Shown here one piece after another: positions 1 through 7,534 of a stretch of DNA of 64,000 nt (the first letter of the stretch is position 1; every line of letters begins with the position of its first letter). The position numbers and the translations under genes were made by a program. The notes under the pieces are model-generated. The model ran no database searches, was not told the DNA's origin, and saw only the letters and a program-made list of their open reading frames with translations. Origin of the DNA: Domibacillus aminovorans (GTDB taxonomy: Bacteria; Bacillota; Bacilli; Bacillales; Domibacillaceae); contig NZ_LQWY01000021.1 in NCBI RefSeq assembly GCF_001643235.1, forward strand, positions 1-64,000. The letters run 5' to 3'.

Positions 1-186
1 TTTTTGAAGCTTTCCAGTCAAGCATCTACTTTTGCAGTGCTCTCCATTACCAAACGGAATTTTCCGAAAATATAATTCAAATACTGCTTTTTTTGTATGT
101 GTGCCATCGTACCAGTACGTTTCAGCCATATTAATTTGGTAAAGGTCCGTATGCAAGGCAAGACTGTCGTCTTCATATCGTGACAT
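1..186 (-). pseudogene. pncB: nicotinate phosphoribosyltransferase, N-terminal part, frame broken near window edge
   Basis: The ATG at 186 follows an AGGGAG ribosome binding site at 195-200. About 50 residues read as the start of bacterial nicotinate phosphoribosyltransferase: the stretch around [15 protein letters not shown] and [13 protein letters not shown] is typical of this NAD-salvage enzyme, which makes nicotinate mononucleotide from nicotinate and PRPP. After FGNG the family normally continues YAVFAGLE, but this frame does not. A GLE-like LESFK reading appears in another frame close to position 10. The gene is therefore either frameshifted here or the sequence is unreliable at the window end. 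The remainder lies outside the window. Confidence 0.6.
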
Positions 187-295
187 AATTACTACTCCCT
201 TTTGCTTTTCCATCGCGCTTCATTCCTGTCATCTTACACCTTTTTGCATGTGGCGGCAACCGCTCCTGGGACATTTATTGTCTCTAACAAACAAA

Positions 296-314
296 AACCC
301 GCATTACACGAGTT
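296..314 (-). terminator. weak terminator after the CBS membrane protein gene
   Basis: A 6-bp stem with a 7-base loop overlaps the stop codon of the upstream minus-strand gene. On that strand it is followed by a T-rich run (positions 297 down to 289). Confidence 0.4.
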
Positions 315-1608
315 TTTTTGCTTCAATATATACGATGTGATGTCCGTCCATTTCCGTCACTTTAAACACCCAATCGTCCTCTTCAATACTATCGTGTAAT
401 TCCGTGTCTATTTTGCCCGTTAAAAACCAGCCGCCAAGCGTATCAACGTCTTTATCATCTAGCGCCGTGCCAAGAAGGTCGTTTACTTCTCCAATTAACA
501 CTTTTGAGCTAAATAAATAATGATCCTCTTTTACTTTGCGTACTTCTGCAATTTCATCGGCATCAAATTCATCACGGATTTCGCCGACAATCTCTTCTAA
601 AATATCTTCAACGGTCACAAGACCAGCCGTACCACCATATTCATCAATTAAAATGGCCATATGCGTCCGCTCTTTTTGCATTTTCACAAGCAAATCATGA
701 ATAAGTATATTCTCAAATACACGAATAATCGGTTTGACAAACGGACGCAGCTGTTCGACTTTCGGAAGTGGTTCTTCTTTCACCGCAACAGTTAAAATTT
801 CTTTAAAGTTGACCATACCGATCACATTGTCCTTATCCCCGACAATGACCGGATAACGTGTATATTTTTCTTCTTTGACAACCTCAATCACATCATTCAT
901 CGTGTCTTCAATCGACAGACTGACCATTTCCGTCCGCGGCACCATTATTTCTTTAGCCATGCGCTCATCAAATTCAAAAATGTTATTCACATACTTTAGT
1001 TCATTTTGATTAATTTCTCCACTTTCATAGCTTTCAGATAGCAGCAGCCGCCATTCTTCTTCCGTATGAACAGATTCGTGTTCTGACGCCGGCTTCATTC
1101 CAAAAACACCGACTAACAGACGGGCAGATCCGTTTAACACCCAAATAAACGGATACATGATGCGGTAAAACCAGATCAACGGAACAGCTAATGCCAGCAT
1201 AACAGCTTCTGCTTTTTGGATCGCAACTGTTTTTGGCGCCAGTTCCCCGACGACAACGTGCAAAAATGTCACAACGGAAAACGCGATCACAAATGACAAA
1301 ATCGTCGCTATAGATGGTGCTAGTCCAAATTGCTCAAACACCGGGTGCAATAGCGCCTCAACGGTCGGTTCGCCTAACCAGCCGAGTCCAAGCGCTGTAA
1401 CGGTAATTCCAAGCTGACAAGCGGATAAATACTCATCCAAATGCGTTGTGACACGCTCAACTGCTGCCGCACCTGGTTTTCCTTCTGCGACGAGTTGTTC
1501 GACACGCGATGAGCGCATTTTAACAACCGCGAATTCTGCTGCAACGAAAAATGCAGTCAGTGCGATTAATAGAGCGACTCCGATTAAATTGATTATCTCC
1601 AATGACAA
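304..1608 (-). CDS. CNNM/CBS transporter-type membrane protein (HlyC/CorC family)
   Basis: This 434-residue protein has the family order: a DUF21/CNNM membrane domain (hydrophobic segments near residues 5-27, 57-80, 95-118 and 130-165), a CBS pair (about 215-335, with IMVPRTEM at its start and [11 protein letters not shown] in the second repeat) and a C-terminal CorC_HlyC domain. Relatives in Bacillus and Staphylococcus (YhdP, MpfA) are linked to magnesium efflux or tolerance, so ion export is the best guess. The start is a TTG at 1608, about 22 bases from a clear AGGAGGT-type site at 1631-1638. An ATT codon at 1617 would be better spaced, so the exact start is open. Confidence 0.85.
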   Translation of the reverse strand: MSLEIINLIGVALLIALTAFFVAAEFAVVKMRSSRVEQLVAEGKPGAAAVERVTTHLDEYLSACQLGITVTALGLGWLGEPTVEALLHPVFEQFGLAPSIATILSFVIAFSVVTFLHVVVGELAPKTVAIQKAEAVMLALAVPLIWFYRIMYPFIWVLNGSARLLVGVFGMKPASEHESVHTEEEWRLLLSESYESGEINQNELKYVNNIFEFDERMAKEIMVPRTEMVSLSIEDTMNDVIEVVKEEKYTRYPVIVGDKDNVIGMVNFKEILTVAVKEEPLPKVEQLRPFVKPIIRVFENILIHDLLVKMQKERTHMAILIDEYGGTAGLVTVEDILEEIVGEIRDEFDADEIAEVRKVKEDHYLFSSKVLIGEVNDLLGTALDDKDVDTLGGWFLTGKIDTELHDSIEEDDWVFKVTEMDGHHIVYIEAKKLV

Positions 1609-1695
1609 GCCCCGAATAAACGAGGCCTACACCTCCTGTAATATAAAAATAAACCGTTTATTTTATCTTATTATACCACGTTATATATCCATTTA

Positions 1696-1727
1696 ACACA
1701 AAATCCGGCTCAGCATCGCTGACCGGA
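1696..1727 (-). terminator. terminator of the polysaccharide deacetylase gene
   Basis: An inverted repeat at 1704-1727 (TCCGG-TCAGC ... GCTGA-CCGGA with one bulge) lies just after the stop codon and is followed on the minus strand by TTTTGTGTT. Confidence 0.75.
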
Positions 1728-1730
1728 CTG

Positions 1731-3056
1731 TTAGTAAAGTTCGTCTACCGTGACGAGTTCATACCCTTGCTTTTGAAGATAAACGATCACATCTTCAAGG
1801 GCATCAGCCGTCGTTTTGTGAATATCATGCATTAAAATAATCGTGCCGTCTCTCGTATCCCGTTTCACAATATCATAAATGGCTTTCGGGTTGTGGGATT
1901 TCCAGTCAAGCGTATCGACAGACCAAAGAACAGGTGGTACGCCAATAATTTGATTGACTTGTTCATTCGTTGCTCCATAAGGCGGACGGACCGCAATCGG
2001 CGAGACACCAGCCGCTTGTTCAACAGCTTCAGCCGTCATACCAAGCTCTTTCTTTACCGCTTCCACTGTAATTTTCGTTAAATCTTTATGGCTCCATGTA
2101 TGGTTGCCAATTTCATGGCCTTCCTGAACCATCCGATCCACAAGTTCCGGATAAAAATCAACACGGCTGCCGAGAACAAAAAAGGTTGCTTTCACATCAT
2201 ACTTTTTTAACACATTTAAAATAGCCGTCGTGCTGTCTGGATTCGGACCATCATCAAATGTAAGGGCCACTTTTTTTACATGATTACCGCTGGATGTAGC
2301 AATCGTTTCCTGAGCCTGCTGTTCTGCTTCGATATTTTTGGCAAAGCGTTCCCGCCATTCCTTTTTGAAATAAGGATAAACCTTTTTAAACGGTAATCTC
2401 GCCTCTTCTAATTCAACTTCATTAAAAGTGAAGACCACATTATGCTCTTCTATATACATATTTGACAGTGCCTGTTCACCCGCGAATTGTTGAGCGACTT
2501 GTTTACTTTGTCTTTCTTTTTCCGGAAGAGCATTTTGCAATGCACGTGCAGCTTTGTCTGGATTAATAAATAACTCCCGCGACGTGATCCACTTTTTAGC
2601 TGCCACATCTGCGATCACTGTATCGCATGAAACAGTGTTTTTACCCGTTCCGATATATGTGTCTGTCGTGAATAAAATAGAATAAAACCCTTCACCTGCT
2701 GGATTAAGACGGAATGTAAGGGTAAATGATGCTGGTTTTTTAGACATTCTACCTTTACTAATCGTATCCAATTCGTCAAAAAATTGTGTTTCTTTTGCCC
2801 GGACATACTTTTCTATCTGTTCATTTAAAGTCGATTCTGAAAAAACGGGATAATGAACAGCCATATTATAAAGCTTTTCTTCTGCCACTTTCGTTTTAAT
2901 GTCCACACCGTCATATTTTGATTTTTTCATTTCTGTTGCCCAAACAATCGCCTCATCCCCGCTGTCCGTTCCTGTCACAAGGAGGTTAGCTGCGATCATA
3001 AGAATAAACAGCGTTATACCGCCTAGCGCCACAAGAATTATTTTTTTTTGTTTCAT
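1731..3056 (-). CDS. membrane-anchored polysaccharide deacetylase (PdaC-like)
   Basis: The product (441 residues from the ATG at 3056, behind AGGGGAT) has an N-terminal membrane anchor at residues 4-25, a DUF4163/DUF3298-type domain in the middle, and a NodB deacetylase domain from about 263 to the end. The catalytic motifs are intact: TFDDGPN (266-272), the metal ligands in HTWSH (319-323), RPPYG (357-361), DTLDW (381-385) and LMHD (409-412). This architecture matches Bacillus PdaC, which removes acetyl groups from peptidoglycan outside the membrane and affects lysozyme resistance. Whether the substrate is MurNAc or GlcNAc cannot be read from the sequence. The gene is monocistronic with its own terminator. 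Confidence 0.87.
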   Translation of the reverse strand: MKQKKIILVALGGITLFILMIAANLLVTGTDSGDEAIVWATEMKKSKYDGVDIKTKVAEEKLYNMAVHYPVFSESTLNEQIEKYVRAKETQFFDELDTISKGRMSKKPASFTLTFRLNPAGEGFYSILFTTDTYIGTGKNTVSCDTVIADVAAKKWITSRELFINPDKAARALQNALPEKERQSKQVAQQFAGEQALSNMYIEEHNVVFTFNEVELEEARLPFKKVYPYFKKEWRERFAKNIEAEQQAQETIATSSGNHVKKVALTFDDGPNPDSTTAILNVLKKYDVKATFFVLGSRVDFYPELVDRMVQEGHEIGNHTWSHKDLTKITVEAVKKELGMTAEAVEQAAGVSPIAVRPPYGATNEQVNQIIGVPPVLWSVDTLDWKSHNPKAIYDIVKRDTRDGTIILMHDIHKTTADALEDVIVYLQKQGYELVTVDELY

Positions 3057-3157
3057 CTTGTATCCCCTACTATTTAGCACATATTTTGGTTATCACTTCC
3101 ATTTATCAATTTTAATTAATCTATGAAAAGAACACAACCCTTTTCCTGAAATAATTG

Positions 3158-3958
3158 TTACATTTTTGTCATCGTTTGTCGCAGAATGCAAAGTGCATCT
3201 TTTTTAGTTAACGGAGTTTCTCCACATAAGCGTCCAATTTCGAATGCCCATGGAATGTCTAAAGCAGAGGGGAGCGGCTCACTGAAAACAACAGATGGCC
3301 GATCATGTTTTACTAGACTACCTTCGTTTAAAATCATATATTCATCCGCCCATTCATAGGCAAAATCAACATGATGGGTTGATGCGATGACGGTTTTTCC
3401 ACGCTGATGGAACGTGTTAATTAGAGCAACAAGTTTTTGCACATTCGCGGGGTCCAGTCCAGCTTCTGGTTCGTCCAGAACGAATACATCCGGATTCATC
3501 GCTGCTACACCAGCAATAGCGGCACGTTTTTTTTCACCTGCGCTAAGTGCATGAGGCGGTTTATGACGAAGGTGATCAATTCCACACGCCTTCATCGCTT
3601 CAGTTGCGGCTATTCTCGCCGATTCTTTCGTCCAGCCGAGCTGAAGCGGTCCATACATCACATCTTCCTCTATTGTCGGCGCAAACAACTGCATATCCGG
3701 GTTTTGCATCACAAAGCCGATTCTTCTTCTCCATTTTTGCAAATGCTTCCTTTTGTAGGTAAGCTCTTTCCCGTCCCATGAAATGGCACCGGCAGTTGGC
3801 TGCATTAATCCGGTTAAATGATGAAAAAGAGTCGATTTTCCTGACCCGCTTTCACCGAGGACAGCTATTTTCACGCCACTTTTGATCGTCGTATTGATTT
3901 GTTTTAATGCTTCTGTTCCATCAGGATAAACGGAACAAATACTTTTTAATTCGATCAT
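3158..3958 (-). CDS. cbiO: cobalt ECF transporter ATPase CbiO
   Basis: This 266-residue ABC ATPase carries Walker A GESGSGKST (35-43), Q-loop Q85, signature LSAGEKK (138-144), Walker B VFVLDEP (158-164) and H-loop His195. It powers the cobalt energy-coupling-factor importer together with CbiQ. The ATG at 3958 overlaps the cbiQ stop as ATGA and follows a GGAGG site. A longer reading frame with nine extra residues exists but has no ribosome binding site. It is the last gene of the cbiMNQO operon. Nickel cannot be excluded as a substrate from this subunit alone, but the cobalamin riboswitch upstream favours cobalt. Confidence 0.9.
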   Translation of the reverse strand: MIELKSICSVYPDGTEALKQINTTIKSGVKIAVLGESGSGKSTLFHHLTGLMQPTAGAISWDGKELTYKRKHLQKWRRRIGFVMQNPDMQLFAPTIEEDVMYGPLQLGWTKESARIAATEAMKACGIDHLRHKPPHALSAGEKKRAAIAGVAAMNPDVFVLDEPEAGLDPANVQKLVALINTFHQRGKTVIASTHHVDFAYEWADEYMILNEGSLVKHDRPSVVFSEPLPSALDIPWAFEIGRLCGETPLTKKDALCILRQTMTKM

Positions 3959-4617
3959 TTCTTTTTCCTCCAGAATGATTGCCATTCAGACGATGGAATA
4001 TAGTCCAAACCGCCACGTAAATCGACAGCATGCTGCCTCTCATTCATTTCCATTAATGTTGATGTAAAGATATGAACGGCGGCTCTCGCAGCCATTTGAA
4101 TACCCGGGCGTCCGGAGCGCAGTGTCTGTGCCATTATCACCTCACTCTTTTTTTCCCATAATTGAAAAATAAAGCGATAGACGAGTGCCACAATTTCAAT
4201 AAATAATGACGGCAATTTACACACATTCATCAACCAGATGATTTGTGTAAATGGCGTTGTCAAAATAAATGCGTAGAGAGATGCCGCAGAAGCAAACGCC
4301 GCACAGGCTGTTGTCACAGCTTCTTGTATGGACTCTTTATTTGCGTATATAGATAACCAGCCTTCAAAAGAAAAAGCAATTGGCAAAACGCCGGCTAAAA
4401 TAAACGCAGCCGGCGCCAGTAAAAGTCGAATATATAAAATGAGTGATACACCGCCCCAAAAAACAAACATGGAAGCCATGATCACAACAAAAAACGTTGC
4501 AGCAGGGTCTCGCCATATTAAAGAAAGAAACAGCATCGGTAAACAGATAGCCGCCTTTTCAGCAGGGTGAATACGAGCGAAACGACTGTTGTATGCCGCG
4601 CGGTTGAGTACATTCAT
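3955..4617 (-). CDS. cbiQ: cobalt ECF transporter T component CbiQ
   Basis: This 220-residue membrane protein has several hydrophobic segments (about 25-75, 85-130 and 138-155) and a cytoplasmic coupling region with Arg-rich motifs (around SGRPGIQ and HAVDLRGG) that dock on the ATPase in ECF transporters. It transmits ATP hydrolysis by CbiO to the substrate-binding CbiM/CbiN part. Its start overlaps the cbiN stop (ATGA) and its stop overlaps the cbiO start, which indicates translational coupling. Confidence 0.88.
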   Translation of the reverse strand: MNVLNRAAYNSRFARIHPAEKAAICLPMLFLSLIWRDPAATFFVVIMASMFVFWGGVSLILYIRLLLAPAAFILAGVLPIAFSFEGWLSIYANKESIQEAVTTACAAFASAASLYAFILTTPFTQIIWLMNVCKLPSLFIEIVALVYRFIFQLWEKKSEVIMAQTLRSGRPGIQMAARAAVHIFTSTLMEMNERQHAVDLRGGLDYIPSSEWQSFWRKKK

Positions 4618-4892
4618 GATTTCTCTCTTTTCGAACGTGTGCGGATCGTCCCAATTACGTATCCGATTACGCCAGCGCCAATGGCAGCCTGCAATGAAAA
4701 AAGAAGACTCTCCGTTTCACCGCCTGGCGGTTCAAAAATGGGTGTGGCCCACGGTTTATAATCCGTTTGAATAGCCGTGATTTTTTCTTCTGCAAGACCG
4801 TCTGCTCCGCCAAATTCACTGTCCTGCCACATAAAAAGCGGAATGATAGCAATTGCCGCGGCTAATAAAAATAAGGTGATGTTTTTTTTCAT
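4614..4892 (-). CDS. cbiN: cobalt ECF transporter accessory subunit CbiN
   Basis: This small protein (92 residues) has two membrane helices (about 5-19 and 65-82) separated by an extracytoplasmic loop rich in acidic and Pro residues, as in CbiN/NikN. CbiN assists metal loading of CbiM. The start at 4892 overlaps the cbiM stop as ATGA. A longer frame reaching 4937 lies inside cbiM and is not the real start. Confidence 0.88.
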   Translation of the reverse strand: MKKNITLFLLAAAIAIIPLFMWQDSEFGGADGLAEEKITAIQTDYKPWATPIFEPPGGETESLLFSLQAAIGAGVIGYVIGTIRTRSKREKS

Positions 4893-5611
4893 GAGAAATG
4901 AACCCCTTTCAGCGATGTACGGTGCTTCTCTAACCAATTAACGGCAGCGGCTGTCAGCAATCCTTCACACACGGCAAGCGATACTTGTGTCACGGCGAAA
5001 ATGCCCGCAAATTCAAGAAATGATGCATATACTCCGCCCGTTTCAGATGGAAAAGCAAGTGCCAGTTGCAAAGACGTAACTGTATAGGTAACGATATTTG
5101 CCACAAAGGCCGTGAAAAAAGCATTCGTTCCCGCTTTCATTCCGGCTTTTTTCAACATACGGTACACGGCATACGCCGCAAATGGACCGGCAACCGCCAT
5201 TGAAAAAGCATTCGCACCGAGCGTTGTAATGCCGCCATGCGCAAGCAAAAGAGCCTGAAATAGCAGAACAATCATACCTAGTACGGTCATTGCTGCTGGT
5301 CCAAACATCATCGTGCCAAGTGCTGTCCCGACCGGATGCGAACTACTGCCGGTCACAGAAGGAATTTTTAACGCGGATAAAACAAACGCAAAAGCACCAG
5401 CAAAACCGATCATAAGCTTCGCTTCCGGGTTTTCATCAACAGCTTTTTTTAACGTTTTTAATCCCCATAAAAAAAATGGTATGGTCACGATCCACCAGAA
5501 AACAGCCCATCCTATGGGCAAAAACCCTTCCATAATGTGCATCGCTGCCGGTTCTGTGTAAGAGTTTAGCCAGAAAAAGACAGCAAGCAATAAAATGATT
5601 AATTTATTCAT
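4889..5611 (-). CDS. cbiM: cobalt ECF transporter substrate-binding subunit CbiM
   Basis: This 240-residue membrane protein begins with a cleavable signal peptide (about residues 1-23) followed by MHIMEGFLP, the conserved N-terminal cobalt-binding segment whose His must be exposed after processing. SSSHPVGTALG (around residue 110) is the second conserved metal-site region. First gene of cbiMNQO. Transcription comes through the cobalamin riboswitch at 6100-6290, so uptake should be shut off when cobalamin is plentiful. Confidence 0.92.
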   Translation of the reverse strand: MNKLIILLLAVFFWLNSYTEPAAMHIMEGFLPIGWAVFWWIVTIPFFLWGLKTLKKAVDENPEAKLMIGFAGAFAFVLSALKIPSVTGSSSHPVGTALGTMMFGPAAMTVLGMIVLLFQALLLAHGGITTLGANAFSMAVAGPFAAYAVYRMLKKAGMKAGTNAFFTAFVANIVTYTVTSLQLALAFPSETGGVYASFLEFAGIFAVTQVSLAVCEGLLTAAAVNWLEKHRTSLKGVHFS

Positions 5612-5797
5612 ACAGTAGCCTCTTTTCGATTAATTGAACGGGCTGCAGCGACAAAAGCAGCAGCAAATTCTTTGTTGGATGGAAAATAAATGTGTATATC
5701 CGGTCAGCGTATTAAAGGTTAAACAGCTATCCGGTTTTGCTCTGGACCGCTCTTCAGACTGATAAGCCCTCTGGAAGCCACACACCGGTTAAGGCGG

Positions 5798-5950
5798 TCA
5801 ATTCAGTGGTGCACGTGTTGATTTCATTATGATGTGGCGTCGGATAATGTGCACATAGAATAGATTGATTAATGCGACTACCTGTATCACTTCTTTGCCA
5901 ACTCTTCTCATGCATGTCGAACCATCGCAAATAAGAACGTGCCGATTCAT
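5798..5950 (-). pseudogene. remnant of a CbiW-like [2Fe-2S] ferredoxin gene
   Basis: The 50-codon frame starts MNRHVLICDGSTCMRRVGKE, which matches the N-terminus of thioredoxin-like [2Fe-2S] ferredoxins such as CbiW of Bacillus cobalamin operons, including the first cysteine of the cluster. After about 21 residues the similarity is lost, the remaining cysteine motif (normally CNGRC...C) is missing, and a stop follows. Short family-like pieces (such as TGVWLPEG) continue in another frame down to about 5760. It sits between the riboswitch attenuator and cbiM. I infer a once functional cobalamin-related gene that has decayed. Confidence 0.5.
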
Positions 5951-6002
5951 TTCGGTTAATTTCTATGTTGACGTATGTCGATCACTCCTTTTTTCAGAAA
6001 CG

Positions 6003-6041
6003 CAAAAAGCCCCCGCTTCTTCAATGGAAGCGGGGGCAGAA
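6003..6041 (-). terminator. riboswitch attenuator terminator of cbiMNQO
   Basis: A 12-bp GC-rich stem (GCCCCCGCTTC and its complement) at 6009-6037 is followed on the minus strand by a TTTTTG run. It lies directly downstream of the B12 aptamer, in the position expected for the off-state terminator. Confidence 0.85.
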
Positions 6042-6099
6042 AATCGCAAAAAAGGCATACTTTATACGCATTCATCCCGTTCTTCCCACCGAAGAATAA

Positions 6100-6290
6100 T
6101 GTTTTGGCATTAAAAGCAGGTCTCCTGGCTTGCGGTCCTTTTACTTTTGTCCCCCTTCCCGGTGTATTCACCAGTGGATATGGACAATTTCATCGCGCTT
6201 ACAGTAGCGGGGGCTGCATCGGATTCACACCGATTTCCCTATTATCCCGGACGTTCAAACTCCGGGCACTTTCAATGTTTCATATTTAGT
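6100..6290 (-). promoter_or_regulatory. cobalamin (AdoCbl) riboswitch
   Basis: On the minus strand the B12 box GCCAGGAGACCTGC lies at about 6116-6130. The upstream core contains the expected conserved elements: AAATCGGTGTGAATCCGA, GCCCCCGCTACTGT and the CACTGG ... TGAATACACCGGGAAGG kissing-loop region, spread over 6130-6270. It precedes an attenuator and the cobalt importer, which is its classical regulon. The P1 limits are approximate. Confidence 0.93.
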
Positions 6291-6306
6291 TTTGTTATTA
6301 TAATCA

Positions 6307-6336
6307 AGAATAGCAGGAAACCCACTATTTTTACAA
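6307..6336 (-). promoter_or_regulatory. probable sigma-A promoter of the cbi operon
   Basis: TTGTAA at 6331-6336 and TATTCT at 6307-6312 on the minus strand are separated by 18 bases, about 20 bases upstream of the riboswitch. Confidence 0.5.
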
Positions 6337-6388
6337 GGGAAAATTAAGTATTTCAGTAAAAAACTGATTAGTCGTTCATAAACCAAGT

Positions 6389-6420
6389 AAAAAAAAAAGC
6401 GCCAAAGTATCGCGCTTTTT
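6389..6420 (-). terminator. terminator of the PepSY gene
   Basis: AAAAAGCGC and GCGCTTTTT arms flank a 9-base loop and are followed by a long T run on the minus strand. Confidence 0.8.
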
Positions 6421-6424
6421 CAAA

Positions 6425-6925
6425 TTAATCATCTGTATCAGTTTCGCCGACTGTTACTTCACCGGTTGCACCGTGTACATACACGTCCGTTTCTGTTTTG
6501 CCGTTACGAACCTCAATTTCATAACGGCCGTCGTCAAGCTCGACATTCGTTACGTTACCTTTTACTTTTTTCTTCGCAGCCGCAATCGCTTCTTCTTGTG
6601 TAACCGTTACGTTCACCACCTCGTTATTGTCGTCATGATCATCACGTTCTGTTTTCAAAATTTCCCCCGTGTTGCCGTCAATGTCGATATCATCGCTATC
6701 TGTATCTACTTCATACACGAGTCCATTCCATTCGCGCTCAAGTTCAATGCTTTTGACGACCGCTTTCGTTTCTTTTTCCGCGATCGCTTTCGCTTCTTCC
6801 ATCATCAATTTCACATCCACACTCGGCACTTCTGCTTGAATTTTATCTGTTTGAACACCCCACACAGCCCCTCCACCAATAAGTCCTATTGCTAATAATC
6901 CGCCTGCCATTGTACGTTTTTTCAT
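6425..6925 (-). CDS. PepSY-domain exported protein (YkoI-like)
   Basis: This 166-residue protein has an N-terminal signal or anchor (about residues 4-22) and two PepSY-type modules, each ending in a D(x)NTGEI or GATGEV turn (near residues 88 and 150). It is very acidic, with Asp-rich stretches that could bind cations. The ATG at 6925 has a GGAGG site nine bases upstream. A longer frame starting at 6964 has none. It is the last gene after the YkoG/YkoH-type two-component pair, but it has its own promoter region with 11-bp-spaced repeats (6976-7014). PepSY proteins are thought to inhibit proteases or act as sensors. The exact role is unknown. Confidence 0.75.
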   Translation of the reverse strand: MKKRTMAGGLLAIGLIGGGAVWGVQTDKIQAEVPSVDVKLMMEEAKAIAEKETKAVVKSIELEREWNGLVYEVDTDSDDIDIDGNTGEILKTERDDHDDNNEVVNVTVTQEEAIAAAKKKVKGNVTNVELDDGRYEIEVRNGKTETDVYVHGATGEVTVGETDTDD

Positions 6926-6959
6926 GTTGTTTTCCTCCTTGTTTTTTGATCTTGCTTCT

Positions 6960-7014
6960 ATCATAGCCGTGCAAGATGAGAAAATAAGGGTAGAAAAATG
7001 AGAGTTTGATGAGA
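6960..7014 (-). promoter_or_regulatory. candidate response-regulator site and -10 box before the PepSY gene
   Basis: Three copies of TCTCAT (minus strand) occur at 7009-7014, 6998-7003 and 6976-6981. The spacings are 11 and 22 bases, so all lie on one face of the helix. A -10 box TATGAT lies at 6960-6965 and no good -35 is present. This is the layout of an activator-dependent promoter bound by an OmpR-family regulator. The adjacent YkoG-like regulator is the obvious candidate. Confidence 0.5.
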
Positions 7015-7018
7015 GACA

Positions 7019-7528
7019 TTAATCATCCCATGAAATGGACATAATCTCACCTGAAATAGCATTCACCTGCACGGTTGCCTCGCCACCGTTTGCAAGATCA
7101 ATATCGACAATAAACGAACCAGCTTCTTCGTCGTCACCCATTTCAATTTCGTCGATCGTACCTGGCACTTCACCGAGCGCAATCTCTCCCGCTTCCACTT
7201 CTGTCAACGGTCCTGATTCCTTCACCGGAGCTGTTTCTTCTCTATGTACATACTGTTCTTCAATCGCTGGCTCTAACATACGGGTCATTTCCTGCAGCTC
7301 ACCCGTCTTACTGTCGACAATCATCTCATATTCACCTTCCGCCACCTCAATCGTATACACATACTGTCCGTTCCGCTCGGCTGATTTTGTCACCGTGCCG
7401 CTATACCTCTCGGCCAGCTGCTCACCCGCATCTGCCATCGTAACGTCCGGTGTCTGAACAGTTCGATATAAGAAGAAAAGAGTCGTAGCTGCTGTTAAGA
7501 CAACGATTGTGATCCAAACTTTTTTCAT
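7019..7528 (-). CDS. PepSY-domain membrane-anchored protein (YkoJ-like)
   Basis: This 169-residue protein has an N-terminal membrane anchor (residues 4-22) and a PepSY repeat in each half (ending near DSKTGEL at about 72 and NAISGEI at about 158). It starts seven bases after the kinase stop with an AGTGAAGAG-type site inside the kinase end, so it is co-transcribed with the two-component system. The order regulator, kinase, PepSY, PepSY matches the ykoGHIJ cluster of Bacillus subtilis. It probably works with the kinase at the outer face of the membrane. That function is inferred. Confidence 0.75.
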   Translation of the reverse strand: MKKVWITIVVLTAATTLFFLYRTVQTPDVTMADAGEQLAERYSGTVTKSAERNGQYVYTIEVAEGEYEMIVDSKTGELQEMTRMLEPAIEEQYVHREETAPVKESGPLTEVEAGEIALGEVPGTIDEIEMGDDEEAGSFIVDIDLANGGEATVQVNAISGEIMSISWDD

Positions 7529-7534
7529 TTCTCT

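Noticed and set aside
4622-4850. Alternative frames overlapping cbiN with long open stretches
   Set aside because: They are shadows of the coding frame; cbiN with its ATGA overlaps explains the region.
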